A stretch of 64,000 nucleotides of DNA from Marmoricola sp. Leaf446 (GTDB taxonomy: Bacteria > Actinomycetota > Actinomycetes > Propionibacteriales > Nocardioidaceae): NCBI RefSeq assembly GCF_001424755.1, contig NZ_LMRF01000006.1:351862-415861 (forward strand), in the 5' to 3' direction. Positions 19,723 to 29,068 of the stretch are shown here, piece after piece. The notes beneath the pieces were generated by a model. That model saw nothing but the letters and a program-made list of their open reading frames with translations, searched no databases and was not told the origin of the DNA. The first letter of the stretch is position 1, and every line of letters starts with the position of its first letter. A program made the position numbers and the translations under genes.

Positions 19723-20429
19723 GGGATGTCGAGCAGCTTGGTGCGCACGGCGTACATGACCGCCTCCATGCGCGAGTGCAGCTGCAGCTTCTCCAAGATG
19801 TTGCGCACGTGGTTCTTCACGGTGTTCTCGCTGATGAACAGCTCGCGCGCCGCGTCGCGGTTGTTCAGCCCGCGCGCCACGAGGCGCAGCACCTCGAGCT
19901 CGCGGTCGGTGAGCCGGGGCGTGGGCACCTGCTCGCGCTCCGCGCGCGACATCTCCTTGAACTCGTCGATCAGCTTGACCGCCATCGACGGGCTGATCAG
20001 GGACTGGCCCTCGGCCACCACGCGGACCGCCTGGGCGACCTCGTCGATGGAGGAGTCCTTGAGCAGGTAGCCCGAGGCGCCGTTCTTGACCGACTCGTAG
20101 AGGTCGCCCTCCTCGTCGCTGACGGTGAGCATGATGATCTTGACGCTCGGCACGAGCTCCTTGATCTTCATGCAGGCCTGCAGCCCGGAGCGCTTGGGCA
20201 TCCGCACGTCGAGCAGCACCACGTCGGGCACCGTCGCCACGACGATGTCGGTGGCCGCGATGCCGTCGCCGGCCTCGCCGACCACCTCGAGCCCGGGCTC
20301 GACCCCGAGCAGCATGGTCAGGCCGCGGCGGAAGAGCTCCTGGTCGTCGACCACCACCACGCGGATCGGCTCGAGGCCGTCACCGTCCCCGGGACCCGAG
20401 CCCGAGTCGTCGTCGTCCATGGGCGTCAC
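19719..20429 (-). CDS. NarL/LuxR family response regulator (orphan)
   Basis: 236-residue two-domain regulator: receiver domain with phosphoacceptor D74 in VVLLDVRMP, acidic pocket [10 protein letters not shown] and conserved Lys in GYLLKD, then a LuxR-type helix-turn-helix ([36 protein letters not shown], in part). No histidine kinase is adjacent, but orthologues next to hpf and secA are common in actinobacteria. The acidic N-terminal extension before [10 protein letters not shown] is unusual. GTG 20429 or ATG 20420 could be the start; there is no ribosome binding site for either. It is followed by the glycosylase-like gene with a GTGA overlap. Confidence 0.9.
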   Translation of the reverse strand: MTPMDDDDSGSGPGDGDGLEPIRVVVVDDQELFRRGLTMLLGVEPGLEVVGEAGDGIAATDIVVATVPDVVLLDVRMPKRSGLQACMKIKELVPSVKIIMLTVSDEEGDLYESVKNGASGYLLKDSSIDEVAQAVRVVAEGQSLISPSMAVKLIDEFKEMSRAEREQVPTPRLTDRELEVLRLVARGLNNRDAARELFISENTVKNHVRNILEKLQLHSRMEAVMYAVRTKLLDIP

Positions 20430-20439
20430 TATGGCAGAG

Positions 20440-20489
20440 CACCGCCGTCGCGGGGCGCGAGTCGGTGACCGCGCCCCGCGACGGCGGTG
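20440..20489 (-). terminator. perfect 20-base-pair stem-loop after hpf
   Basis: Arms at 20440-20459 and 20470-20489 are exact reverse complements over 20 bases with a ten-base loop. It begins just after the hpf stop (20493) on the minus strand and ends only ten bases before the response regulator start (20429). It is the strongest stem in the window and probably terminates or attenuates hpf transcription. Confidence 0.7.
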
Positions 20490-20492
20490 GCG

Positions 20493-21110
20493 TCAGCTCA
20501 GCTGCAGCGCGATCACGCCGTAGTCGTAGCCGCGGCGGCGGTAGACCACCGACGGCTGCTCGGACTCCTTGTCGACGAACAGGTAGAAGTCGTGGCCCAC
20601 GAGCTCCATCTCGTAGAGCGCCTGGTCCAGGGTCATCGGCGAGGCCGGGTGCGTCTTCTCCCGCACCACGAGCGGCCCGTCGCCGGTCACCGTCATGGGT
20701 CCGACCTTGCGCTCCACGACGGCGTCGTCGTCGGTCTCGCCGACCTGCTCCTCGGGCAGGCTGCGGGCCATGGCCGCGCGCAGCGACTCCGGCGTCGCGT
20801 GGCCGCGGTGCACCTTGCGGCGGTCCGCGGCGCGGCGCATCTGGGAGGCCATCTTGTCCAGCGCGAGGTCGAGGGCGGCCATCTTGTCCTCGGCGGCCGC
20901 CTCCGCACGCACGATCGGGCCCTTGGACCGGGCCGTGAGCTCGACGCGCACCGCCCGCTCGGGGTCCCGGGGGCGGGCCTCCTTCTCGACGGTCACGTCC
21001 ACACGGATGATGCGGTGGTCGTGCTTCTCCAGACGTCCGAGCTTGTCCTCGACGTGCTCGCGGAACCGGTCCGTCACCTCGCAGTGACGGGCGCTGACGA
21101 CGACATCCAC
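20493..21110 (-). CDS. hpf: ribosome hibernation promoting factor, long form
   Basis: 205-residue HPF of the long type that dimerises 70S ribosomes into 100S particles in stationary phase. The N-terminal S30AE domain (VDVVVSARHCEVTDRFREHVEDKL) binds the decoding centre; a linker with basic RRAADRRKVHRGH follows; the C-terminal dimerisation domain includes DQALYEMELVGHDFYLFVDKES and ends YGVIALQLS. GTG 21110 is fixed by AGGAGG five bases upstream. Stress control is likely: a GGGTAA sequence typical of SigB/SigF-like -10 elements lies ~60 bases upstream (21172-21177). Confidence 0.95.
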   Translation of the reverse strand: MDVVVSARHCEVTDRFREHVEDKLGRLEKHDHRIIRVDVTVEKEARPRDPERAVRVELTARSKGPIVRAEAAAEDKMAALDLALDKMASQMRRAADRRKVHRGHATPESLRAAMARSLPEEQVGETDDDAVVERKVGPMTVTGDGPLVVREKTHPASPMTLDQALYEMELVGHDFYLFVDKESEQPSVVYRRRGYDYGVIALQLS

Positions 21111-21164
21111 CTGTACCTCCTGTCCCCGGACGCGCCCCGGCTCTCGACGACGCGCGCCTGAAAT

Positions 21165-21185
21165 GAGTCGGTTACCCGTTGACTC
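21165..21185 (-). promoter_or_regulatory. candidate stress-type promoter/inverted repeat upstream of hpf
   Basis: On the minus strand GGGTAA (21177-21172), like the -10 of SigB/SigF-type sigma factors, sits inside the inverted repeat GAGTC-N11-GACTC (21165-21185). No convincing GTTT -35 is at the expected distance, so this is tentative. Confidence 0.3.
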
Positions 21186-21309
21186 CCGTCCCTCGACACC
21201 GGACGGGCAGGAACCCCGGGCGGACCGCTCCGACGACGCGGAGGGTGCTCCGGGGCTCCATGCACCGACGCTAGTCCCCCGGCGGGCAGACCGGTAGGGC
21301 ACGTTGGTG

Positions 21310-22023
21310 CTACTCCGCCCGCACGGGCAGCCGTCGACGGGTGGCGGCCACGGTCGCGACGCCGGCGACCGGCACGCCGGACACCTCCAGCGCCCGCTGC
21401 GCCTCGCGCACGGTCGCCCCGGTGGTCAGCACGTCGTCGACGACCAGCACGCGGACCGGGACGCCCGTGCGTGCCAGCGCCGCCCGCGGGCCGGGCCGCA
21501 CCGCGAGGGTCCCCTCGCGGTTGCGGCGTCGCGCCCCCGAGTCCAGGCCCGCCTGGTCGGCGACCGGCAGCCGCGTCGTCAGCAGCGGCGCCACCTCGAC
21601 CACCCCTCCGGACGTACGCCGTAGCCGTGCGGCGGCGCGTCGGGCCACCCTCAGCACGGGGTCGTGACCGCGGCCGCGGACCACGTGCCGCGGGCTGGGC
21701 ACCGGCACGAGCAGGGTGCGCACCGGCGCCCGGCCCGCGGGGTCGAGGAACGGCTCGAGCGCGACGGCCAGGCAGCCCGCGAGCGGACCGGCCAGCGCCA
21801 GCACCGCCTGCTCCTTGTGGGCGAGCACCAGGGCGCGCAGCAGCCCGTCGTACTCCCCGGCCGTGGAGCAGGCGACCAGTCCCGGTGGGCAGGGCGTGGG
21901 CCGGGTCGGCCGGCCCCGGGTCGGCAACCGGGCCGCGCAGGCGCGGCACAGCGACCGGCCGGCGCGGCCGCAGCCCACGCAGCAGCCGCCGTGCACCAGG
22001 TCCAGCCAGGTGTCCCGCACCAC
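21310..22023 (-). CDS. comF: ComF family phosphoribosyltransferase-fold protein
   Basis: 237-residue ComF-type protein. An N-terminal zinc-finger pattern CVGCGRAGRSLCRAC (~residues 15-29) precedes a PRTase domain with the PRPP-binding loop VLVVDDVLTTGATV (~197-210). In naturally competent bacteria ComF helps DNA uptake; its role in actinobacteria is uncertain. GTG codons at 22023 and 22020 both serve as possible starts. It lies downstream of lpqB on the same strand with a 73-base gap, as in Mycobacterium. Confidence 0.88.
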   Translation of the reverse strand: MVRDTWLDLVHGGCCVGCGRAGRSLCRACAARLPTRGRPTRPTPCPPGLVACSTAGEYDGLLRALVLAHKEQAVLALAGPLAGCLAVALEPFLDPAGRAPVRTLLVPVPSPRHVVRGRGHDPVLRVARRAAARLRRTSGGVVEVAPLLTTRLPVADQAGLDSGARRRNREGTLAVRPGPRAALARTGVPVRVLVVDDVLTTGATVREAQRALEVSGVPVAGVATVAATRRRLPVRAE

Positions 22024-22096
22024 CCCAGGGTCGTCGCCCGCGGCGTCCGGGACCAGCAGCGGCGGGGCGCCTGTGGACGGGTGGACAGAGCCACCC

Positions 22097-23842
22097 TCAG
22101 GGCGAGTACGTCGCCGCGCCCAGCTCCGAGGCGGTGCGGGGCCAGGTGCCGCCCGCCACGAGGGTGAAGAGCCGCTGGTCGGCGGTCACCAGGCGCAGCG
22201 GGACGTCGGCCTGCGGCGAGACCACCAGCTCGGTCGCGTCGTCGCGGAACACGCTCGGCTCGACCAGGCCGGAGCCGACCGGTGACCCGTCGGCCGAGAC
22301 GTAGTCGACCCGGCTGGTCTCGGCCCCGGTGCGGCTCAGCACGGCGAGCGTCGCGGGATCGCGCCACCCGACGTCGACCGCCTGTGCGGCGTCGCCGGCG
22401 ACCGTCAGCGACCGCGACGTGCCGGTGCCGGTGACCTGCCCCTCGTCGGTGCGCAGCACGTCGACCACCCGCACCCGGGCGACGTCGCGGCCACCGAGCG
22501 CCACGGCCAGCCGGGTGCCGTCGTGAGACACCGCGGCCGCGGCCACCGTCCGGCCGGTGACGCCCCGCACCTGCAGCTCTCGCACCGCGCCGTCCTGGAC
22601 CAGCCGGACGCGCGCGCCCGCAGGAGTCCGGTCGACGACCCACAGCCCGCCGAACAGGTCGTAGGACGGGCGCAGCAGGTCGGTGCCGGTCACGGCCTGA
22701 CGCACCCCCTCGTCGGCGCCGCCCTGCTCGAGCGGGGCCTCGAAGACGGTGCCGCCGTCGGCGGAGACCGCGGCGACGCGGCCGGTGGTCGTGCTGACCG
22801 CGAGGCTGCGGGTCTCGAAGCCGGTGCGCCCCAGCGGGCCGCCCACGGGCTCGGCCGCCCCGCCGTCGAAGGCCACCACCCGACCGTCGCGGAGGCCGAA
22901 GAGCACCGAGGGGGTGTCACCCGCGGCGTCGAGGGCCTGGCCGCTGGAGACCGGGACGTCGACGACACCGCGCGGCAGCGGCACCGCCGTGCCCCCGACC
23001 ACCATCCGCACCCGGGCGACGCCCGGCACCTGGCGCAGCGTCCACGCGAGCTGGTCGGCGGCCCGCTCGAGGTCGCCGGGCGAGGCCCGCAGCAGCTCGC
23101 GGCTGAGCGGCACCTCCGCCACCCCGCTCTCGGTGACCACCACGGACAGGTCGAGGCCCGTGCCGCGCGGGAAGGCCGACGTCGCCACCTGGGCCAGCGC
23201 GGGGCCCGGGCCGGTGAGCAGCCCGCGGACCAGGTTGGTGGCCAGCTGCCCGCCGCGGGGGATGAAGACCGGGTCGGGCAGCAGGACGCGACCGGTGGGG
23301 TCGTAGAAGAACAGCGTGCGCCGCTCGAAGGTGCGGTCGAAGAACGAGGCCGGCACCACCAGGGCGTCCGGGGGGTTCTCCACCCGCCACTGGCCCTCCT
23401 CGTACTCCAGGTCCAGCCTCAGCTCCTGCGCCCGGCCCGGCGCGTCACCGCGCCAGCCGCCGCGCGCGTCGAGCCGGCGCACGTCGGCGAGCCGGACGGT
23501 GGCCTGCGACCCGCTGGGGGTCACGGTGAACGCCTCGTAGACCAGCGTGCCCCGGTTGGGGCGCCAGGTGCGGGCCGCGCGGTCGGTCAGGAACTCGCGG
23601 GCGACCTTGGTGCTCAGCGGGTTGGCCTGCATCGCGACGAGGAAGCCCGAGGCGATCGCGGCAGGCGAGCCGTCCTCGGCGGGTCCGGGCGGGTTGAAGT
23701 AGGGCGCGCTGGGGACCTCGTCGTCGCCGGTGGCGGCCTCCCGGCGCACCGGCCCGCTCTCGGGCAGGCTGGCGCACCCGGCGGCCAGGGCCAGCACGAC
23801 GAGCAGCGCCGCGAGGGGGCGTACGCCGCGCGGCGGCCTCAC
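22097..23842 (-). CDS. lpqB: lipoprotein LpqB of the MtrAB system
   Basis: 581-residue lipoprotein that in mycobacteria interacts with the extracellular part of MtrB and modulates MtrA phosphorylation. Signal peptide and lipobox LALAAGCAS (Cys ~residue 22), then a GerMN-type domain (FFYDPTGRVLLPDPVFIPRG through LAWTLRQVPGVARVRMVV), then a C-terminal beta-propeller-like region with repeated strands. GTG 23842 overlaps the mtrB stop by four bases (GTGA), so mtrA-mtrB-lpqB are one translationally coupled unit. Confidence 0.95.
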   Translation of the reverse strand: MRPPRGVRPLAALLVVLALAAGCASLPESGPVRREAATGDDEVPSAPYFNPPGPAEDGSPAAIASGFLVAMQANPLSTKVAREFLTDRAARTWRPNRGTLVYEAFTVTPSGSQATVRLADVRRLDARGGWRGDAPGRAQELRLDLEYEEGQWRVENPPDALVVPASFFDRTFERRTLFFYDPTGRVLLPDPVFIPRGGQLATNLVRGLLTGPGPALAQVATSAFPRGTGLDLSVVVTESGVAEVPLSRELLRASPGDLERAADQLAWTLRQVPGVARVRMVVGGTAVPLPRGVVDVPVSSGQALDAAGDTPSVLFGLRDGRVVAFDGGAAEPVGGPLGRTGFETRSLAVSTTTGRVAAVSADGGTVFEAPLEQGGADEGVRQAVTGTDLLRPSYDLFGGLWVVDRTPAGARVRLVQDGAVRELQVRGVTGRTVAAAAVSHDGTRLAVALGGRDVARVRVVDVLRTDEGQVTGTGTSRSLTVAGDAAQAVDVGWRDPATLAVLSRTGAETSRVDYVSADGSPVGSGLVEPSVFRDDATELVVSPQADVPLRLVTADQRLFTLVAGGTWPRTASELGAATYSP

Positions 23843-25521
23843 GCCGCTCCTCCGCCGGGCGGGGAGGTTGCGGGCTGGGGCACCTGGGGCGTCCGGCGCG
23901 GCGCGGTCCGCAGGTCCTCGGGCACCAGCGGCAGCGGGCTGTGGGTCACCGGCTCGCCCGCCCGGCGCGGCAGCGTCAGCCGGAACTGCGCCCCGCCGCC
24001 GGGGATCCCCCACGCCTGCAGCCACCCGCCGTGCAGCCGGGCGTCCTCGAGGGCGATCGAGAGCCCCAGGCCGGTGCCGCCGGTGGTGCGGGCACGGGCG
24101 GGGTCGGCCCGCCAGAACCGGTTGAAGACCATGCCCGACTGACCGGGCTGCAGGCCGACCCCGTGGTCGCGCACGGTGAGCGCGGTGGTGTCCTCGTCGC
24201 TGGCCAGCCGGACCACCACCCCGGAGGCGTCCGCGTGGTCGATGGCGTTGGTCACCAGGTTGCGCACGATCCGCTCGACCCGGCGTACGTCGGACTCGGC
24301 CATGAACACGCCGTCGTCGAGCACCTGCACCCGGACGCCTCGCTTGGTCGCCATCGGCGCGGTGGCGGCGACCACCCGGCGGGCGACGTCGCCGAGGTTG
24401 GCGTCCTCCAGCTCCAGCACGGCCGCCCCGGCGTCGAAGCGGCTGATCTCGAGCAGGTCGGCCAGCAGGTTCTCGAACCGGTCCAGCTCGGCCTGCAGCA
24501 GCTCGGCGGCCCGGGCCGCGACCGGGTCGAAGCCGTCGCGGGCGTCGTGCAGGACGTCGCCGGCCATCCGCACGGTGGTCAGCGGGGTGCGCAGCTCGTG
24601 GCTGACGTCGGAGACGAAGGTGCGCTGCACCCGGGAGAGCTCGACCAGCTTGCGGATCTGCGACTGCAGCGCCTCGGCCATCTGGTTGAAGGAGGTGGCC
24701 AGCCGGGCGATGTCGTCCTCGCCGGTGACCTGCATCCGCTCCTCGAGCCGGCCCGAGGCGATCCGCTCCGCCACCCGGCGCGCCAGCCGGACCGGGGTGA
24801 TCACCTGGCGGGTGACCAGCAGCGCGACGCCCGCGATCAGCAGCAGCAGGACCAGGCCGGCCACGACGAGCACCTGCCGCAGCAGCGCCAGGGTCTGCTG
24901 CTCCTCCCCCATCGGGAACAGGTAGTAGAGCGCGTAGCTGCCGCCGTCGGCGGGCAGCACCACGGTGGCCCCGACGGCGACGCCCGGCTGCGGGGCCGGG
25001 GTGGCCGCGCCGGTGTCGGCGGCGGCGTACCGGATCCGGGTGTAGGTCCAGGCGAGGCCCTTCTCGCCCTCCTCCACCGTGCGGCGCAGCGACGCCGGGA
25101 CGCTCGCGGCGTCGACCTGGGGCGTGGTGCGCACCCCCGACGGCGCGGTCCCGTCGCCGAACGGGCCCTGCACGACCACCTCGAAGCCCTTGGCGTCGCC
25201 GCGGGCGACGAGGGTCTCGACCAGCAGGCGCAGCTGCGTCTCGGGGTCGAAGTCGTTGCTGCCGGCCGGCCCGAGCCGCTCGCGCACGATGGCGGTCTCG
25301 GTGCGGGCCTCGGCCAGCGAGCCGTCGACCCGGCTGCTGACCAGGCCGTCGGCGATCTGGCGGGTGACCATCCAGCCCACCGAGCCGACCACCAGCGCGC
25401 TGAGGACGACGATCGCGGTCACCACGCGGGTGCGCAGCGAGCGCCGCCAGAAGCCCAGGGCGGCGCGCGGCAGGCGCTTCACCGCGGCGAGCGGCAGCTC
25501 ACGCCTCGTCGACCGGGTCAT
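23839..25521 (-). CDS. mtrB: sensor histidine kinase MtrB
   Basis: 560-residue membrane kinase that phosphorylates MtrA; the pair controls cell division, cell-wall hydrolases and osmotic responses in actinobacteria. Two transmembrane helices at ~31-53 and ~216-237 flank an extracellular sensor domain; a HAMP domain follows (TPVRLARRVAERIASGRLEE), then the phosphoacceptor H308 in VSDVSHELRTPL and the ATPase domain with GVGLQPGQSG and GGTGLGLSIA. The ATG start overlaps the 3' end of mtrA by 23 bases. Confidence 0.97.
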   Translation of the reverse strand: MTRSTRRELPLAAVKRLPRAALGFWRRSLRTRVVTAIVVLSALVVGSVGWMVTRQIADGLVSSRVDGSLAEARTETAIVRERLGPAGSNDFDPETQLRLLVETLVARGDAKGFEVVVQGPFGDGTAPSGVRTTPQVDAASVPASLRRTVEEGEKGLAWTYTRIRYAAADTGAATPAPQPGVAVGATVVLPADGGSYALYYLFPMGEEQQTLALLRQVLVVAGLVLLLLIAGVALLVTRQVITPVRLARRVAERIASGRLEERMQVTGEDDIARLATSFNQMAEALQSQIRKLVELSRVQRTFVSDVSHELRTPLTTVRMAGDVLHDARDGFDPVAARAAELLQAELDRFENLLADLLEISRFDAGAAVLELEDANLGDVARRVVAATAPMATKRGVRVQVLDDGVFMAESDVRRVERIVRNLVTNAIDHADASGVVVRLASDEDTTALTVRDHGVGLQPGQSGMVFNRFWRADPARARTTGGTGLGLSIALEDARLHGGWLQAWGIPGGGAQFRLTLPRRAGEPVTHSPLPLVPEDLRTAPRRTPQVPQPATSPPGGGAA

Positions 25522-26218
25522 CGGTCACGCCCGCCTTGTAGCCGACTCCCCGGACGGTGACGACGATGGTGGGGTTCTCGGGGTCGTTCTCGATCTTGGC
25601 GCGCAGCCGCTGCACGTGCACGTTGACCAGGCGGGTGTCGGCGGCGTGGCGGTAGCCCCACACCTGCTCGAGCAGCACCTCGCGGGTGAAGACCTTGCGC
25701 GGGTTCTGGGCCAGGCACACCAGCAGGTCGAACTCCAGCGGCGTCAGCGCGATCGGCCGGCCGTCGCGGCTGACCTCGTGGCCCACGACGTCGACCCGCA
25801 GGTCGCCGATCTGCAGCTCCTCGGGCGCCGGCACCTCGAAGCGACGCACGCGCGCGCGGATGCGGGCGACCAGCTCCTTGGGCTTGAACGGCTTGGCGAC
25901 GTAGTCGTCGGCCCCGGACTCGAGGCCGACGACGACGTCGACGGTGTCGCTGCGGGCGGTGAGCATCACGATGGGGACGCCCGACTCCGCCCGGATCTCC
26001 CGGCAGACGTCGACGCCGTCCATGCCCGGGAGCATCAGGTCGAGCAGCACCACGTCGGGCCGGAAGCTCCGGAAGGCCGCCAGCGCTTCGTCGCCACGGG
26101 CGACGACCTGGCTGGCGAACCCCTCGGTGCGCAGCACGAGGGTGAGCATCTCCGCGAGCGCCGCGTCGTCGTCGACGACGAGGACCCGCGGTCGCTCGAC
26201 CACCTCGTGCTGCGCCAC
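25499..26218 (-). CDS. mtrA: response regulator MtrA
   Basis: OmpR-family regulator, about 239 residues: receiver domain with D60 in VVLLDLMLPGMDG and conserved Lys in YVAKPFKPKELV, then a winged-helix domain whose stretch LTPLEFDLLVCLAQNPRKVF and VWGYRHAADTRLVNVHVQR are nearly identical to mycobacterial MtrA. Possible starts are GTG 26218 (listed) and GTG 26203, which is closer to the conserved RVLVVDDD. It follows ahcY by 11 bases; thymidylate kinase, which separates the two in Mycobacterium, is absent here. Confidence 0.97.
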   Translation of the reverse strand: MAQHEVVERPRVLVVDDDAALAEMLTLVLRTEGFASQVVARGDEALAAFRSFRPDVVLLDLMLPGMDGVDVCREIRAESGVPIVMLTARSDTVDVVVGLESGADDYVAKPFKPKELVARIRARVRRFEVPAPEELQIGDLRVDVVGHEVSRDGRPIALTPLEFDLLVCLAQNPRKVFTREVLLEQVWGYRHAADTRLVNVHVQRLRAKIENDPENPTIVVTVRGVGYKAGVTDDPVDEA

Positions 26219-26229
26219 TCCCGGGCCGC

Positions 26230-27660
<1,431 letters not shown>

Positions 27661-27791
27661 GCGGGATCCTTGTCAGTCAGCAGAGGGTCGGGTCGGTGCG
27701 GCAGGGGCGGCGCCCCGGAGCGCGTCCGCAGGAACGGACGGCGGGCCCACCGATGCGTCAGACCACGATCTCGTGCGAAAGGCGCGTGCCC

Positions 27792-27821
27792 ATCGTAGTC
27801 GAACGCCCCCGGCCTCCCCAA
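27792..27821 (-). promoter_or_regulatory. candidate promoter of ahcY
   Basis: Minus strand: TTGGGG (27821-27816), 18-base spacer, TACGAT (27797-27792). Transcription would start near 27785, leaving a ~125-base leader before ahcY that contains several GC-rich hairpins (for example GGGGC-GCC-GCCCC). I could not find the conserved core of the SAH riboswitch in it. Confidence 0.45.
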
Positions 27822-27866
27822 CGGCGCGCGGGCCCGGAGCAGCCGCCGGCCCCGCCGGGCGAGGTC

Positions 27867-28889
27867 TCAGCCCCGGCCCATTCCGAGGCTGAGGTAGGAC
27901 GCGGCGTAGGTGCCGACCGAGAGCATCGCCGCGTAGCGGGCGACCTCGCCGTCGGCCTCGGAGGTGATGGTCTCGACGCGCACCCCGTGCTCGCGGGCGA
28001 CGGTGGCGAGCCGGTCGCGGGTCGCGGTCACCGCCACCTCCTCCGAGCCGTCGTCGAGCAGGACCAGCGCGGGGCGCGGCTCGGCCCCCGGGTCGGCGAA
28101 CGGGTCGGCGAACACGTCGGCGGGGGCGGTGGCCTCGAGGACCGCGAGCAGCTGCTCGGCGTCGGCCGCCAGCGCGGTGCGGCCCGTGGCGCGGCGTACG
28201 GACTCGGCCACGCGGCGGCCGGCCCGCGCCGCGAGCACGGTGCCGCCCCAGAAGACCGGGTCGGCGTCGGCGACGCCGATGGCGAGGATCTTGGCGGGGT
28301 TGGTGGCGAGGTCGCGGTGGGGGCTGCACACCACGGCGACCTCGTCGAGCGCGTCGGCCACGACGTCGGGGTCGGTGCGGGGACCGAGGTCGACCCGGTC
28401 GAGGAGGTCCAGGACGGTCACCGCCACGGCCAGCTGGTCACCGGTCTGGGTGGGCAGCAGCGAGGTGTAGCGGCCGGCCGCGTGGTCGGCCACGAGCGAC
28501 CCCTCGGGGGCGGCCACGACCAGCTGGCACCCGCGGCGCACCGCCTCGGCCACGGCACCGGCGGTCGCCGCGTCGTCGCCCACGGGCGCGAGCACCACGA
28601 CGAGGTCCAGCCCCCCGGCCCAGCCGGGCAGGCCGGGCCCGGGCCAGGCCACGAACGGGACGGGGCAGACCGGCTCGAGCACAGCGCGCAGCAGCCTCGA
28701 GTCGGGGCCGGCCGCCACCACGGCGCGCGGTCGGCTCTCGCTGAGCCGCTCCACCGCCGCCGCCAGCACCTCGGCCGCCGCCACCGCCTCGCGGCGCACC
28801 CGGGAGCCGCTCTCGGCCAGGTGCCGCAGCCGGGTGTCGGCGCGGGCGAGCGCGGTCTCGTCGTCGAGCAGTCCGTCGTCGAAGGTCAT
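27867..28889 (-). CDS. SIS-domain protein, phosphomannose/phosphoglucose isomerase-like
   Basis: 340-residue homologue of the protein encoded beside manB in Mycobacterium (Rv3256c), related to bifunctional phosphoglucose/phosphomannose isomerases with a SIS fold. The central LDLVVVLAPVGDDAATAG and GCQLVVAAPEGSLV stretches correspond to SIS sugar-phosphate-binding strands; the C-terminal HGVRVETITSEADGEVAR is isomerase-like. The usual active-site residues are not obvious, so it may be regulatory. No classical manA is in the window, so it may supply mannose-6-phosphate isomerisation for the adjacent ManB (inference). Confidence 0.78.
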   Translation of the reverse strand: MTFDDGLLDDETALARADTRLRHLAESGSRVRREAVAAAEVLAAAVERLSESRPRAVVAAGPDSRLLRAVLEPVCPVPFVAWPGPGLPGWAGGLDLVVVLAPVGDDAATAGAVAEAVRRGCQLVVAAPEGSLVADHAAGRYTSLLPTQTGDQLAVAVTVLDLLDRVDLGPRTDPDVVADALDEVAVVCSPHRDLATNPAKILAIGVADADPVFWGGTVLAARAGRRVAESVRRATGRTALAADAEQLLAVLEATAPADVFADPFADPGAEPRPALVLLDDGSEEVAVTATRDRLATVAREHGVRVETITSEADGEVARYAAMLSVGTYAASYLSLGMGRG

Positions 28890-28897
28890 CGCAGGCC

Positions 28898-29068
28898 TCA
28901 GGAGGGGACGCGGGCCTCGTCGACCAGGAGCACCGGGATGTCGTCGCGGACCGGGTAGGCGCGACCGCAGCCCGCGCACACCAGCTCCTCGGCCGCCTCG
29001 TCGGCGGCGAGCGAGGACCGGCAGGCCGGGCAGACGACCACGTCGAGGAGTCGGGGGTCGAGGTTCAT
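28898..29068 (-). CDS. Trm112-like zinc-ribbon protein
   Basis: 56-residue Trm112/YcaR-family protein with two CxxC pairs, CPAC (residues 13-16) and CAGC (31-34), forming a zinc ribbon, then the family end YPVRDDIPVLLVDEA. Such proteins act as small partners of methyltransferases; the bacterial role is unclear. ATG 29068 has AGGAG six bases upstream and overlaps the manB stop by four bases, so it belongs to the manB transcript. Confidence 0.9.
   Translation of the reverse strand: MNLDPRLLDVVVCPACRSSLAADEAAEELVCAGCGRAYPVRDDIPVLLVDEARVPS

Noticed and set aside
27661-27790. SAH riboswitch upstream of ahcY
   Set aside because: The GAGGAGCGYUGC-type core and its partner pseudoknot sequence are not present; hairpins here are generic GC-rich stems.
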